NCBI GenBank assembly: GCA_033085395.1 | Contig: MU853203.1 | Location: forward strand, 1-64,000 | Direction of reading: 5' to 3' | DNA length: 64,000 bases | From: Xanthoparmelia taractica | Lineage: Eukaryota; Ascomycota; Lecanoromycetes; Lecanorales; Parmeliaceae | Part shown: in pieces, positions 22,696-34,620 of the stretch | Numbering within the stretch: the stretch's first letter is position 1 | Layout of the letters: every line of letters begins with the position of its first letter | The notes under the pieces: generated by a model | Databases searched by the model: none | What the model was told of the DNA's origin: nothing | Seen by the model: the letters and a program-made list of their open reading frames with translations, nothing else | Made by a program: the position numbers and the translations under genes

Positions 22696-23064
22696 GCATT
22701 CACCAAAATAGAAGAAAAAGCGAGCGACCTCGCTTGTTATATACATGTTAAAGTATATAGAAAAACCTTATAGTAGTATACTAAAATTGGCGTGAAGTTA
22801 GTAATAGTGAGATCTTTTCGACGATTAAATATATAGTTAGAATATTAGTTAGTAAACAAATATCTCTTCTTAATAATTATATAAACGTTATCGAGTAGAG
22901 AAGAATATATCTCGATTAATAATACTCGTTAAACGTTTAGATATAAGTGAGATGTGTGAATATAGTGTGAGTGTTATAATGAAGTAGCGATATTATGCCT
23001 TCTAGGACGATCTCTTTCTTTTGCGGGGTTCGGCTAAAAAGTCGAAGGTGTAATAGCTAGAATT

Positions 23065-23240
23065 CTAGCTACTTTCTTCTTATATTTCTTCACTAACTTC
23101 GAAGCATTATTAAGATTCTTAATATTATATCACTAGTTATATTCGAGATTATATTTTTTTTATCTCATTAGGTATTTCGTAGTTAAATTATATTCTTTCT
23201 TAATAATTCGTTTATTGAGAAATTATTCGATTTTTAAATT
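23065..23240 (-). pseudogene. decayed chromodomain of C
   Basis: The minus-strand reading FLNKRIIKKEYNLTTKYLMR, then a stop at the Trp position, KKYNLEYN, YNIKNLNNASKLVKKYKKK. This fits a chromodomain (YLVRWKGYxxEYxxWxxxxxLxNAxxLVxEY). It follows the integrase end and precedes the LTR, as in A and B. Confidence 0.75.
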
Positions 23241-23829
23241 AATAGTATTATTATTATTAATAGAAATAGACGAAATATATTAAGATCGAGAGCGTTAAAA
23301 AGAATCGTTCTATGGCGTAGAATAAGACTTTAACTATACTATCGTAAAAATAGAATAAACTCTTTATTTCGTAGAAATAGTAAGTCTAGAGATAAATCTA
23401 TCTATCTTATTTAATATCTAAAAAGAATCGATATATTATTATAATAGTTTATTAATAATATTAAGGATAGAGAGAATTTTATAGTCTTTATGTAGTCGAA
23501 GAAATACTTATTTTCTCACTCTAAGAAACATTAATTAATACTTTCTATCGTAATAAAATTTATTAAATATTTAAGTAAAATCAATAATATTTTTAGCTAT
23601 AATTCGTGTAGAGACGTAATTAATTTTAACTAACAAACGAAGTAAATTTAAAGATTTATTTAAAGTAAAATCGTAGATTACTTCGCTCGAGATAATTTTA
23701 GAAGAGATAAAGTTATTTAAAAAGATCTATATTTATAATAGAATTTTCGACTATAAAGAAGATCTATTAAGAATATATACGAAATATTTTAAAGCTATCT
23801 TAATAATCTAATTAGTACGTTCGCTCGCA

Positions 23830-24010
23830 TTATTAATCTGCGAATAATAAATTATTAAATAAAGTAGAGAAATCTTTAATAATTTGAAAAGCGATTTCTA
23901 AAGCTTCGAAAGAAATTTTCTATCTCGGTCGCTGATAATAACTTTCAAATTCTTTAATTAATAATATTAAGTCTATTTAAAAGTGCTTTTATTTAGTTAG
24001 ATACTTTTTA
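23830..24010 (-). pseudogene. decayed integrase core of C
   Basis: Aligns with the integrase region of element B (about 33.88-34.05 kb); both correspond to the SDRDxKF and HPQTDG portion seen on the plus strand in A. Stops interrupt the frame. Confidence 0.6.
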
Positions 24011-27000
24011 AATTAATTTATTAAAGATTAATTAAATAACTTTATAAGCCTATAAATAATAGATATAATATAATTTAATTTATAATTTAATAGAGATAAT
24101 ATTAGAATAAAGTTAATAATTAGAGTGTGAAAAGGCACGGGCGGAGATAAGATTAATTGCAAATTATTATAAGATACGTATCTTCTTATCTATAGAATTA
24201 AACACTTTAAGTAATATCGAATAAAATCTCGTAAGTGCTTTATAATTCTATAAATATATTAGAATAAGATAATAATTTCGTAGTATCTCTGAAAGCTAGA
24301 ATATTCTTCTCTATATGTTAAAGTAAGAATATCTTTTATCAATAAAGAGAGAATATAATGTCGTTATTAATTAATAGTTCTATTAATATAAAAAATAAGA
24401 ATTAGTATTAGTAGTAAGAAGATACTTTTCCCGTATGAAAGATAAAGAAGCTACGTTCTCGCTAAGATTATTATTGATATCGAGCTATAAAGAAATTCTT
24501 TTTCAATAATTATCTTATTAATAGTCTTGAATGCACTTCTTATAAAATATAGCACTTATTTTTATTAAACTTGCCGTGAAAATATTAATATAGAGAGTAT
24601 TTAACTTCGAATAATAATGAGATAGCGAATTATCTCTATTTAGACTTATAAGTCTTAATAGAGCATTAAATATAATATACTCTTCGCTAGGTTTATAAGA
24701 GATAACTAAATTAAACTATCTTAAGAATTGAGTAGTTCGAATTAAACGAATATTTATACGTATTATTAATATAATTAAAATAATCGAATTTTGCTTTATA
24801 ATTTTAATAATAATAGAGTAATCGATTTATATGCTTATAGAATACTTTAAAGATTTAATTATATATCTTATTTTCTTTAGATATTAAATAAGATTAGTAA
24901 TCTTCAACTTCGTAGACTCATAATTTCTTTCTACTATAGTTAGAAGTCTTAATAGAAAAAGAATAGACTCTATTTCTATACGAGAAGATTATTTATTTTT
25001 ATTTTTATATATATCTAATTTAATATAAAAGACTATTATTCTAAAATTAAACTTCTTTAAGATATTTAAATTAATTTATAAAGTTTAAGTATTATCGAAA
25101 TATATTAGAATCGTTAACTAAGATAGTATTTTTTTAAAGAAGCTAAAAGAAGATTAATTGCTTCTCTGAAGCTATAGATAGCTATATTTTAAAAGAGTAT
25201 TATTTTCGCTAACGTTTAGAGTTCGATGCTTTCTTAAAAAGTAGTATTTTAAGCTTCTATAAGAATTATATTAATTATATATAGAAGTAAATATATTAAC
25301 GTAGATAGTTAGTTAATTCTAAGTAGTATTCGAATTCTTCTAAAGTATTAAGATATTATAAGTTCGAGATAGCTTTAAGCTTATCTTTTAATAAAATTAA
25401 GTCGAAAGAATTAATTTTCTTATTTAATAAATAAACGTTCGAATATTTAAGAAAGACTTTTATAAAAGAAATAGTAATATTAAATTTCACGAAAAGCTTA
25501 AATAGCTAATAAAGATCTTAAAAGTATTATTAAAATATTCTAGCACTCGTAATTATATTATTAACGTAGACTTTTACGTTAAAAATATATTATAGAATTT
25601 TATCGATTTAACGTTAAATATAAGTAATCGAATTTAAATAACTTATAATTAATATATTAAAAGTTTCTTAACTTCTATAACTTATAATAGTCTATATATA
25701 GCGATAGTTTAAATATATTCGTTATTGATAGAAAAACAAAGTAGTATTAATTATTAAAATAAAATTATAATTAATTAGTATCTTAATTATATTCTATTAA
25801 AGAGATACTAAATATATATCTCGAAGTAATAAATTATTTAAATCTTAAATATTAATTATTAATCTTTTCTTAATAGTATTATTAAATAGTATTTTTTATA
25901 TAACGAATATTAAATAAAAGAAGAATATAGAATCTTTAATTTATTCTAGTCTTCTCTATTTATATAATTTATTAAAAATCTTATTAATTAATTCTCGATC
26001 TTATACGCTTAAGAAATAGATTTTAATCTTTTTATTAATCTTAATTTATTAGTTATCTCTTAATAAAAGCTTTATCTATTTCTCTTCTAACACTTTAATA
26101 AAGTCGATATCTTATTAAATCTATAAAAATTCGTTAACTAGATCGGCCAATGTAACTTTAGTTTATATATTTTTAAAAATTATAACTTTATTTAATAACT
26201 TATTTTCTTTAGCTAGTAAGAAAGTTAATTAATTTAAATTTAAGTTAATATTTAAATTTATAATTATTATTAGTAAGGCGAATTTAGATTCGATATTAAT
26301 TTAAAAATAATTTTCGTAATTTATTTCGAGAATATTTTTAAGTCTTAATTTCTTTGAGATTTAAATAGATATATTAGACTTATTTTAAATTAGAATTTCA
26401 ATTTTTATATAATTAATTAAATAAGAAATTATAATCGTTAGATAGATTAATTTCTTAATTAATAGAATTATATCGCTATACGAAGACACGAAAATAGATA
26501 ATTTAATATAGATCTTTCTTCGAATAAACTCGCCTCGAGATCGAGCTATAATATTAATCGTAGTGCAATAATTATTAATCCTTGCTTTCTTATTAATTAT
26601 ATTAATAATAAATTCTTTAGATCTAATAATAATATTTCTAATAAATATTTTAACACGTAAGTTATTAACGATATATAATTCCCTACGTAGATATATAATT
26701 CCCTACGTAGATATATAAGCATTTTTCAATCTTGATTATTAATTTTAGAAAGATAGATATCTTATGTAATATACTTTGAAGTCTTATACTTAGAAGCATT
26801 AATTTCATATACTCGTAAAGATATTACTATTTTAAAGATAGCTATATTCGAATATTGCTAAGAATATTATAATCTATCTATTAAATTTATATTATATTCG
26901 ATATTGATATAAACTTTATTCTCTTAATTAATAATCGAGTTTAACTTTAAAAAGTAAAATTATTTCTTAAATTCTAATTAGAAGCGATAAACTTGATAAT

Positions 27001-29528
27001 TTTTAATTGCTTATTAGCGAAGTTAGAGAACTTTATAAGTATTACTTCGTTAGCATAAACGTGCTTCTTAGAATAGTTAATACGTAAATATTTATACAAT
27101 TTGATCTTAAATAAGAAGGATTTCTAATAGTTTCGATAGTAGGTTTCGATCTCTTTAAAGTTAGCAAATTAATTATTATTTAATTATATAGAAAGCTTAG
27201 AATTATACTTAGAATTAGTATAATATATTTTATTCTTATACTAATCTTCGCCTATAAAGTAAGAGTATTTAATATTAGTATTATTTTTCTAATGGTTCGA
27301 ACTTTAAGCTTATTCGTTATGTTCTAATTTAATATTTTTATTAGTAATAGAGATCTAATAAATAGCTACTTTTAAATAATTTATAGTATTAAATTAAGAT
27401 CTTTAATTGCTTTGATTTTGCTAAAAACCTTAAATTAATATTAATCTTAAAGAAAACTATTGTTACTAACTATTAAATAAAGATCGATTCGGAATCGAAT
27501 TTGACACGTTTGGAGCGGCGATTTGCAGGGGCTGACGAGGTATTTGCTAAGCGTTTTGCTACGAATTTAAATAAGTATTTTAACTATTGAATTAACGGGG
27601 AAATAACTAAGTTAATTAAGCGTTAAATAACTAAGTTAATTGTTAATTTAACGAAAAGACTACTAAAAGTAAGATCGCTAATATTAATTATTAGAATCTA
27701 CACTTTGCTAAGATCGAAATAATTAAGAAAATTGCTATTATAAATGAGATTAATACTAATTAAAAATATCTCTATTATTATCACTCTAATTTAAGAAGAA
27801 CGATTCTAAGAAGACTTCGAATAAACTCTATACGTTCTCGAATTATATCTACTTGCATAGATCTATTAATTATACTTAAGATTATTTATCTTCTTAAGAA
27901 AATTATATAAGATAATTTAATTTTTTAATCTTCTTAAACTATATCTTAACTTAATATTTAAATTATTATAAATTATGTTAAGCTAATTTTTAACGCTAAT
28001 TAAATCGATATCTTTTATATATACTCTCGAGACTTTCTCTTACTAATAATATCTCTTAAGATATATCTCTTCTTTAATAACGAATTAATCGCTATATTAA
28101 TAAATACTTTAAATCGTTTTACTAATATTCTCTCTTACTTATTTAATTTATTTTTGAGCTTTATAAAATACTTATTATTATTAAAAAACTTACTTAATTA
28201 TTACTTTAAAGTAGACTTCTTAAAATAAGTTTAAAGATTTATATAAACGAGCTTATTATTCTTAATGCTAGCTACGTTACGAGTATACTTTAAAAATAAA
28301 TATATATTCTAAAAGTAAGTCTCTTTTGATGTATACTTTATTAGAGAAGCATCGGAAGTTATCGACTTATTCTCATATATCGGGTTAAAAAATCTTATAT
28401 TATTAGTATTTCATCTATAAACTAGTGTCGATGCTATTTTTACTATAGCATTAATGTTATTTTATTCTAGCGATTTAGATACGCTATGTAGAGAACCTTA
28501 TAACGTCGTTTATTATTACTATAAAAAGCCGATATTCTATTAGTTGATATCGTTATTTTTAGCTATATTGAAGTTATTTAAAGTATCTCTAGAAGTAGAA
28601 TCTGTGCTTGAATTTGAAGTAGAATTCGATGAATTCGAATTAAAATTAACGGAATTCGTGATAGTTGAATTGCTAGAATTAGAGTTAATAATAGAAGAAT
28701 TTCTAATAGAAGAATTATTAATAATAGAACTTCTTAAATACGAAGAATAAGGTATATTGCCAGTAGAAGAAGATTCTCGTAATCTTCTTAATAATTAAAT
28801 ATTAATCTTAAATTTAATTAGAATAATCTTAAAAATTAATCTATTAAGTGCTTAGCTAATAGATTAGTTTAATATCTTAATAGATATAGAACGAGCTCTT
28901 ACATATACGTTACGAGCTAATAAAGTTACTTCTTTTGCGATCTTTAAAGGCCTGAAATTAATTTTAATAATTTTAATAATAAACTACTTAATATCGTCAA
29001 TAATAAGATTAATAAAAGCGTGATCGAAATATAGAAATTCGTCTATTTGAAAGATTAGAATAATAATATCTCGAGAGATAGAATTTAGAGCTAACGAAGT
29101 TAGAATAATAGTAGTCTTCTTAATAACGAAGAGGTAGTATTATATTAATAAGAAAGATTTGTATTATAAGAATTAAAGTTCTCTCCCATTATGCAATTAA
29201 ATAGTGTAGTATTTTCTTTCTTTTTTAGTAAGGTGAGTAGCTTAAAAGGGGCGGCAACGTGCTTGAAACGATAGTAATACAGTAATAATAAGTGAGTTAC
29301 AGTAATAATAGTAATTATAGTGAGTGTGAGGGAGATGAGTTTGAGATTCCGATTATTCGGGTAAGAATTTCGATAATTTTATATGCGAATCTTATTAGAT
29401 AGAATATAGTTCTTCGCGGAGAAGAATTATCTTAACGAATATACAAGTATTAATTAAGTAATGATAAAGCAATGATGGAGGATCTCCTGGAATAGCTAAT
29501 AGTAGCTATTTGAGCGTTACTACCATAC

Positions 29529-29681
29529 TATAATAGCAATGGAAGTATATGATCAGTTGGGTGTGTAAGTCTTGATTCTTCTAAGTTGGAAAAATCTATC
29601 TAAGTCAGCCAGCCTGCCAAGCACTTGCCTTAGCCGATTTCTTGATTGGTCAATTGACTTGGCAAGTGCGTTTTCGTGACA
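29529..29681 (-). repeat. outer right LTR of C
   Basis: The least mutated LTR of the family. It keeps GCCAGCCTGCCAAGCACTTG and an inverted pair CAAGCACTTGCC/GGCAAGTGCG. It ends CGTGACA, followed by the duplicated ATCGA. Confidence 0.9.
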
Positions 29682-29686
29682 ATCGA

Positions 29687-30186
29687 GTAATCATATCTTT
29701 ATAATTAATAGATTATAAGCTTGATTAATTATTAAATAAGTTATTTCTTTTATATATATATTTATTATAATTTATCTAATAGTCTTACTATTATCGCTAT
29801 TGTTAGTAAGCGTTAGAAGAATATCTAGACGTTAAGATATTAGATTAAGACGAGCTAGAATTAAAGTTTTAGAATATATTAGAGAAAGCTAGATATATTA
29901 ATAAATTAGCGAAATAGTTTAATAAATATTTATTTAGAGAAAAGACGAAGAAATTTAATTAGAAACGTAATAAGAATAAAAGAAAGATTGTATTATATTT
30001 AAATTTAAAGCTATAAGCGATTTCTTAAAGAATACGATCTATATAGAATTATAACTAATAAGATATGCATATTCGAAGAAAACTGCATTCAAGAAGGGGT
30101 CGAAAACGAGCGGTTCTTAAAATCTCAACTACGAAGAAGAAACAATGGACGTTGAGGTCTCTAAGGCTCGATAGCTAGGATAGTGT
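29687..30186. other. unassigned stretch between C and the TIR element
   Basis: 29687-30060 is AT-rich and decayed; 30060-30186 is balanced. Read on the plus strand it is rich in charged residues (for example RRISRR, RLRRARIKVLEY, KKTAFKKGSKTSGS). That style is seen at the C-terminus of fungal pogo-type transposases, but I cannot establish homology. Confidence 0.35.
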
Positions 30187-31148
30187 TACGGGTTGGAAAG
30201 GTCTGGGATGGTCTGGGATATGGAGTATCGATATCATATCATGATATGATATAATATTGAGACCATATTATTTAATTTTTATGGGATAATCTAGGAGACG
30301 TGCTGGTATTATGAAATAATCTAAGAAATTTCTGATATATATAGGGGTATTCTATGTTATATGTAGGGATATGGGAAATATATTATATATAGAAGAAGTT
30401 ACTCTATATAGAATTATGCGAACGTATTCTAGTCATTATTTTAGTTATTACTTTACTTTATTATCACGTTATTAAATATTCAAGTTATTATTCTAGCCAT
30501 CACTTCACTTTATTATTATTATTATTATTACTTCACTTTATTATTACGTTATTAAGCTAAGCTTTAAATAATAGAAGAAAGAGTAGAAAGAAAATAAAAA
30601 TATACGATAAATATATCTTAGAAAACGTGATATTATAGATAAAATTAATGTTATTTATTAATGCTTCTAGATATCTATCGCAATAATATTAGAATTAATT
30701 TATTTTACAATCGGAAAGCGAGAGAAGAATACTCTTATTATAAGTATTAAGATTCTATAAAAATAAATTTATCTTATAATTAATTCTAGTAATTATTCTA
30801 ATAATTATTTAAGCGCATTAAAATTTTATTAATTTAGACGCTAATACGTAGAATTCTCGATAATCTTTTCACATTAAATAGTGCTTAAATTAATTTCGCT
30901 CTGACTTATATATCAATCTGGAATTTTCTTATCTTATTCGCCACCTAATATAAGAAATAATCTATATTATAAAATATTCCTATATATATTAGAAATTTCC
31001 CAGATTATTCTATGATATTAGTATTTTCTTATCTTATATCTTTATAAGTGATCTAATATAACCTCTCTATGATATTCTCCCATAATATGATATGGTACGG
31101 TATAATATGGGATATTTCACTAAATATACCAGATCTTTCCGGCCCGTA
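30187..31148. mobile_element. 962-bp TA-flanked element with ~200-bp inverted repeats
   Basis: The left end reads TACGGGTTGGAAAGGTCTGG and the complement of the right end TACGGGCCGGAAAGATCTGG. Similarity continues inward for roughly 200 bp, for example GGAAATTTCTRATATATATAGG. The outermost TA on each side fits the TA target duplication of the Tc1/mariner superfamily. The interior has short AT-rich direct repeats (TTACTTCACTTTATTATTA type) and no recognised transposase, so it is non-autonomous. Confidence 0.75.
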
Positions 31149-32595
31149 AATAGTGTTATAATATTAGATTGGAAGCGACTTACGCGAAAGCTAAGAAAGA
31201 CTATTAAAGTCTAAAGAGATATAGTTTAAAATAGAATATAGTCTTATTATTAGACGATTATTCTAGAAGTATTAAGAATCTTAATTTAAAAAAAAATCTA
31301 TAATTTAATAAATAAACTCTTTATATAAATCTTATTAAGATCGAAAGCTTTGCTCTTATATATTTATAAATAAAAAAGATTAAATTAAAATAGTTTCTAT
31401 ATTCACGTAGAGTTTTAGATATTTAGATAGTTAATTATTTATATAACTAAAGATAATAAGATATTAAATATATCTTTATATTTATTTAATATTTTAAAAT
31501 TAATAATAGAAACTAATTAAAGTAACGAGAATAAATAATTTATATAAGATACTTACTATCTTTAAGAGAATTAAGATCGCTATTAAATAACTAATATAAA
31601 TAAATCTCTTAAAATAATACTTATTAATAAGCGAGTAACTCTATAAAAATAAAGCTTATTATAATCTATAAATCTCTCTAATATATTCTTATTATAGAAA
31701 CTCTTTTAAGACGCGTAATAGCTTTTTAATCTCGAAGTTCTTAGAGTGATATTAAAGTATAAATACGGGTCGGAAAGGTGTGGTATCTGTTGAACATAGT
31801 CGTTTTTAACTTTTTTTCAACTTTTTTTTAAAAATTATATCTTTTTAATCTATTTATAGAATTTTATAATTACATAGGCGTTCGCTTAAGCTTTTTACGT
31901 ATTTTTAGTATATAAAAAAATATTACGTAATATATTTATTAAAAACCCAATGGGAGTATGGGATATCCCATATCTTTCGATATGGTATTCGAAAAACTGG
32001 TCCCATACTATTAAATATACCACACCTTTCCGACCCGTAGTTTATAATTAGCTTTTTTTATAATATTATTAATTGCGAAAGCGATTATAATTCGTTATAG
32101 AAACGATATCGAAGTATCTTTATAAGTTAATATATATTTTAAATTATATAGTATTCTTTTACTTCGAGTCGAATACTCATCTAATAATATTTTCGATATA
32201 ATAACTTATATATCTTCTTAATTTCAAAATGTTTAGCTAATTTATTATTATAATAATATCTTAATAGCTCTTAATAAATTAACTATTTTTTAAAGATATA
32301 TAGAGCTTTATTATATCTTTAAAGTCTCTATAGATTAAATATTCACGCTTTCACGCTTCGAATATATTTACTCTATTCTTTAATAACTTTTCGCTTTGCG
32401 ATAAATAAGTCTTTTTATTATAAACTTTAATTAATTTAAATATAAACTTTTTTTTTTAATATATATTATTTTATATAGAATTATTATTTTAATTATTATA
32501 CGTGAAACGAATTATTTATAATTAATAGTTTTAATAATAGAGCTAAGTCACGTATAGATTACGTTACGATATTATAAAGTAGATACTTTCTTTAT
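31149..32595 (-). mobile_element. gypsy remnant E, segment 1 (integrase side)
   Basis: Homologous to T1 in the same orientation. The stretch 32500-32560 (AATTATTTATAATTAATAG, then TTTTAATAATAGAGCTAAG) matches T1 near 3610-3650, and 32060-32290 matches T1 near 3220-3370. It stops at TTTAT (32591-32595), the target duplication of element B, and resumes at 39643. Its left end at the TIR element is not a natural terminus; the 3' LTR was not found. Confidence 0.72.
31764..32039. mobile_element. 276-bp TA-flanked MITE
   Basis: Perfect 22-bp inverted ends (TACGGGTCGGAAAGGTGTGG plus TA at 31764-31785, complement at 32018-32039), including the TA that would be the target duplication. The ends match those of the 962-bp element at 30187, so the two belong to one family. 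The interior is T-rich with a short palindrome ATGGGATATCCCAT. It sits inside gypsy remnant E and is hardly mutated. Confidence 0.9.
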
Positions 32596-32753
32596 TGTCA
32601 TGGGAAATAGGTCTGGGATTGATGGTTGAAAAGTCTGTCAAATTCTAAGGGCCGCAGTGGCGAAGATCTGCTGGGAAACTAATACAAATTTGGCCTAGCC
32701 TCCCCAACCTTTCCGAAATGCCTTTTGCATAGGCATATAGAAAAACCGTGACA
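32596..32753 (-). repeat. left LTR of B
   Basis: 158 bp, balanced composition, TGTCA...TGACA ends. It differs from the right LTR only at positions 4 (C/T), about 30 (G/A) and near 146 (A/C). Confidence 0.95.
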
Positions 32754-33077
32754 ATATTCCACAACAATAAGAAAAATAAGCGACCTCGCTTATAATATTA
32801 ACGGCAAATTACTAGAAAACTAATAATAATAAGATTATATTGGCGGCTAAAAGTATATAGTGTATAAATAGTTAGAATATTACAATAATAATAATATTAT
32901 AATTATTGATTGATATCTTTCTTTAATAATTACACAAATGCTATTAAGTTAAGGAAAATTATATTCTCGATCGATAAAACTTATTAAGTTATTTAAATAT
33001 AGCGATAAGATAAGTTGATGTGATGTAGTATTGACTTTAAAGGGCATTAGCAGTAGCGATTGTATGCTTATATTAAC

Positions 33078-33230
33078 GTACTAAGTCATCGGAGTTAATA
33101 AGATCTTTAACGTTATATCACTAATTATATTTAGGCCCGTATCTTAATTATCTAATGAGATACTATATAATAAAGTCTCTATCTTTTCGAATAACTCGCT
33201 TATTAAGAATTCGCTCTACTTTCTAGAACT
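33078..33230 (-). pseudogene. decayed chromodomain of B
   Basis: The minus-strand reading RKDRDFII*YLIR*LRYGPKYN**YNVKDLINSDDLV has the chromodomain pattern, with stops at the Gln and Trp positions. The GYGPEY-like block (RYGPKYN) is better kept than in A. Confidence 0.75.
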
Positions 33231-33699
33231 TATACTTATTAATATTCTCTTTTATATATATATTATCTAGCTGGTTAGAGATAGAACAATTATACGAATT
33301 AGAGCTAGAAGCAAGGATAGGCTTTAGTTAAGCAATGCTAAAAATCGAATATACATTTCAATGCCCTGAGATAGCTAATTTATAGATCTATTTGTCGATT
33401 TTCTATAGTATTTCGAAGGGATTAATATATTATTAAGATAGCTTAATGATGATTTTAGTAGTGATAGAGATGAAATAGTCTTTGTATAATCGTAAATAAG
33501 CTTAATCGCCCTGCTTAAGAAACATTAATTAATGCTTTCTATTATAGTGATATTTTTGATTTGTCTAAGCAAATAAGATAATATTAGTTATCTAAATGCG
33601 GGCAACGATAGACTATAATAGAGATATAGTAACTTCTCTAAATAGATTAAGTGACCTATTAAGTTAAAATTCGTAAGTTAATTCGTTAAGAGTTTTATT

Positions 33700-34620
33700 A
33701 TTAATCGTAGTTGAGATCGAGTTATTAAATAGAGTTTATATTCGCGGGAGAACTAACGATTAGAGAGCGAGATTCTATATAATATATAAATAGAATCATA
33801 ATATTATCTTCGCTATTTAATTAGTTCTCTCGCTATTTTTATTCGTTTAAAAATAATAAATAGTCGAATAAAATAAGTTTACTTCGAGCTTTTTAAAGAG
33901 CTTCAACTAAAGCTTAGAAAGAAACTTTCTATTACGATTCATGAGCAAAATTCTTAAGATTCCCTAGTTTATAATATTAAGTTTATTAAGTAATATAGCA
34001 ATCTATTAAGCGATAGAGTAGTTCTTTTTATTAGATACGAAAGTCACTCTTTTTATAAACTTATCTATTATCGAAAGAATAATATTAAACTTCTTATTTA
34101 TTAATTTTAAGAGTATTAAAATAAAATTTAAAGTAAATATATAAAACGATATTAGCGAAGACTCGATTAACTATAGAGAGTTATAAGGGTGATATTTATA
34201 TATTTGAAGAATAAGACATTAAGAATAGAATCTAATATACTACCGAAGATGTTTAATCAATTCATAAATATATTAGATATTCGAAATCTTCTTATAAGAC
34301 TTCTCAAATCTCAGATAATTATCTTTATAAGCTATTTCAAGAACGATTTTAATTATGCTTTAAGATATATAAAGACGCTACACGTCGATAAGCTTACTAA
34401 CATAAAAGAAAAGATTTTGATATTTTTATGTAGTGCCTTCTATATGCCTATCACGAATAAAAGAAAAATCAATAACGTTCTCGTTAATAGCTATTAAAGC
34501 AGAGATTCTAATATAGAATAAGTCTATTTTATAATTATTTTCGAGGCCTTTAAGAAATATAGAATTTATCTTTATAAGTATAATAGTAAAAAGAGTATTT
34601 AGCTTATTATATTCTTTAGA
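33700..34620 (-). pseudogene. decayed integrase of B
   Basis: Complement of the integrase stretch of A. It covers the zinc-binding and DDE core regions, with many stops. A 102-codon frame on the opposite strand (34189-34497) is antisense to it and not a gene. Confidence 0.7.

Larger units (their letters stand above)
21019..29681 (-). mobile_element. chromovirus copy C with three LTRs
   Basis: The outer LTRs 21019-21171 and 29529-29681 are the same length (153 bp) and flanked by identical ATCGA (21014-21018 and 29682-29686). A third LTR lies inside at 22553-22695. The segment after the first LTR (21172-22552) repeats the segment after the internal LTR (22696 to about 23613) and then jumps to sequence matching 25290-25395. 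So the left unit is an internally deleted copy. Coding is on the minus strand: gag near 29-28 kb, integrase near 24 kb, chromodomain near 23.1 kb. The interior is decayed while the LTRs, above all 29529-29681, are not. Confidence 0.85.

Noticed and set aside
28544..28750. 68-codon Glu/Leu-rich open frame on the plus strand
   Set aside because: It lies antisense to the gag region of element C. The opposite-strand reading is a low-complexity Asn/Ser-rich stretch, which explains the repetitive composition. A similar antisense frame occurs in B at 38737-38931.
34189..34497. 102-codon open frame on the plus strand
   Set aside because: It is antisense to the decayed integrase of element B, with no domain of its own.
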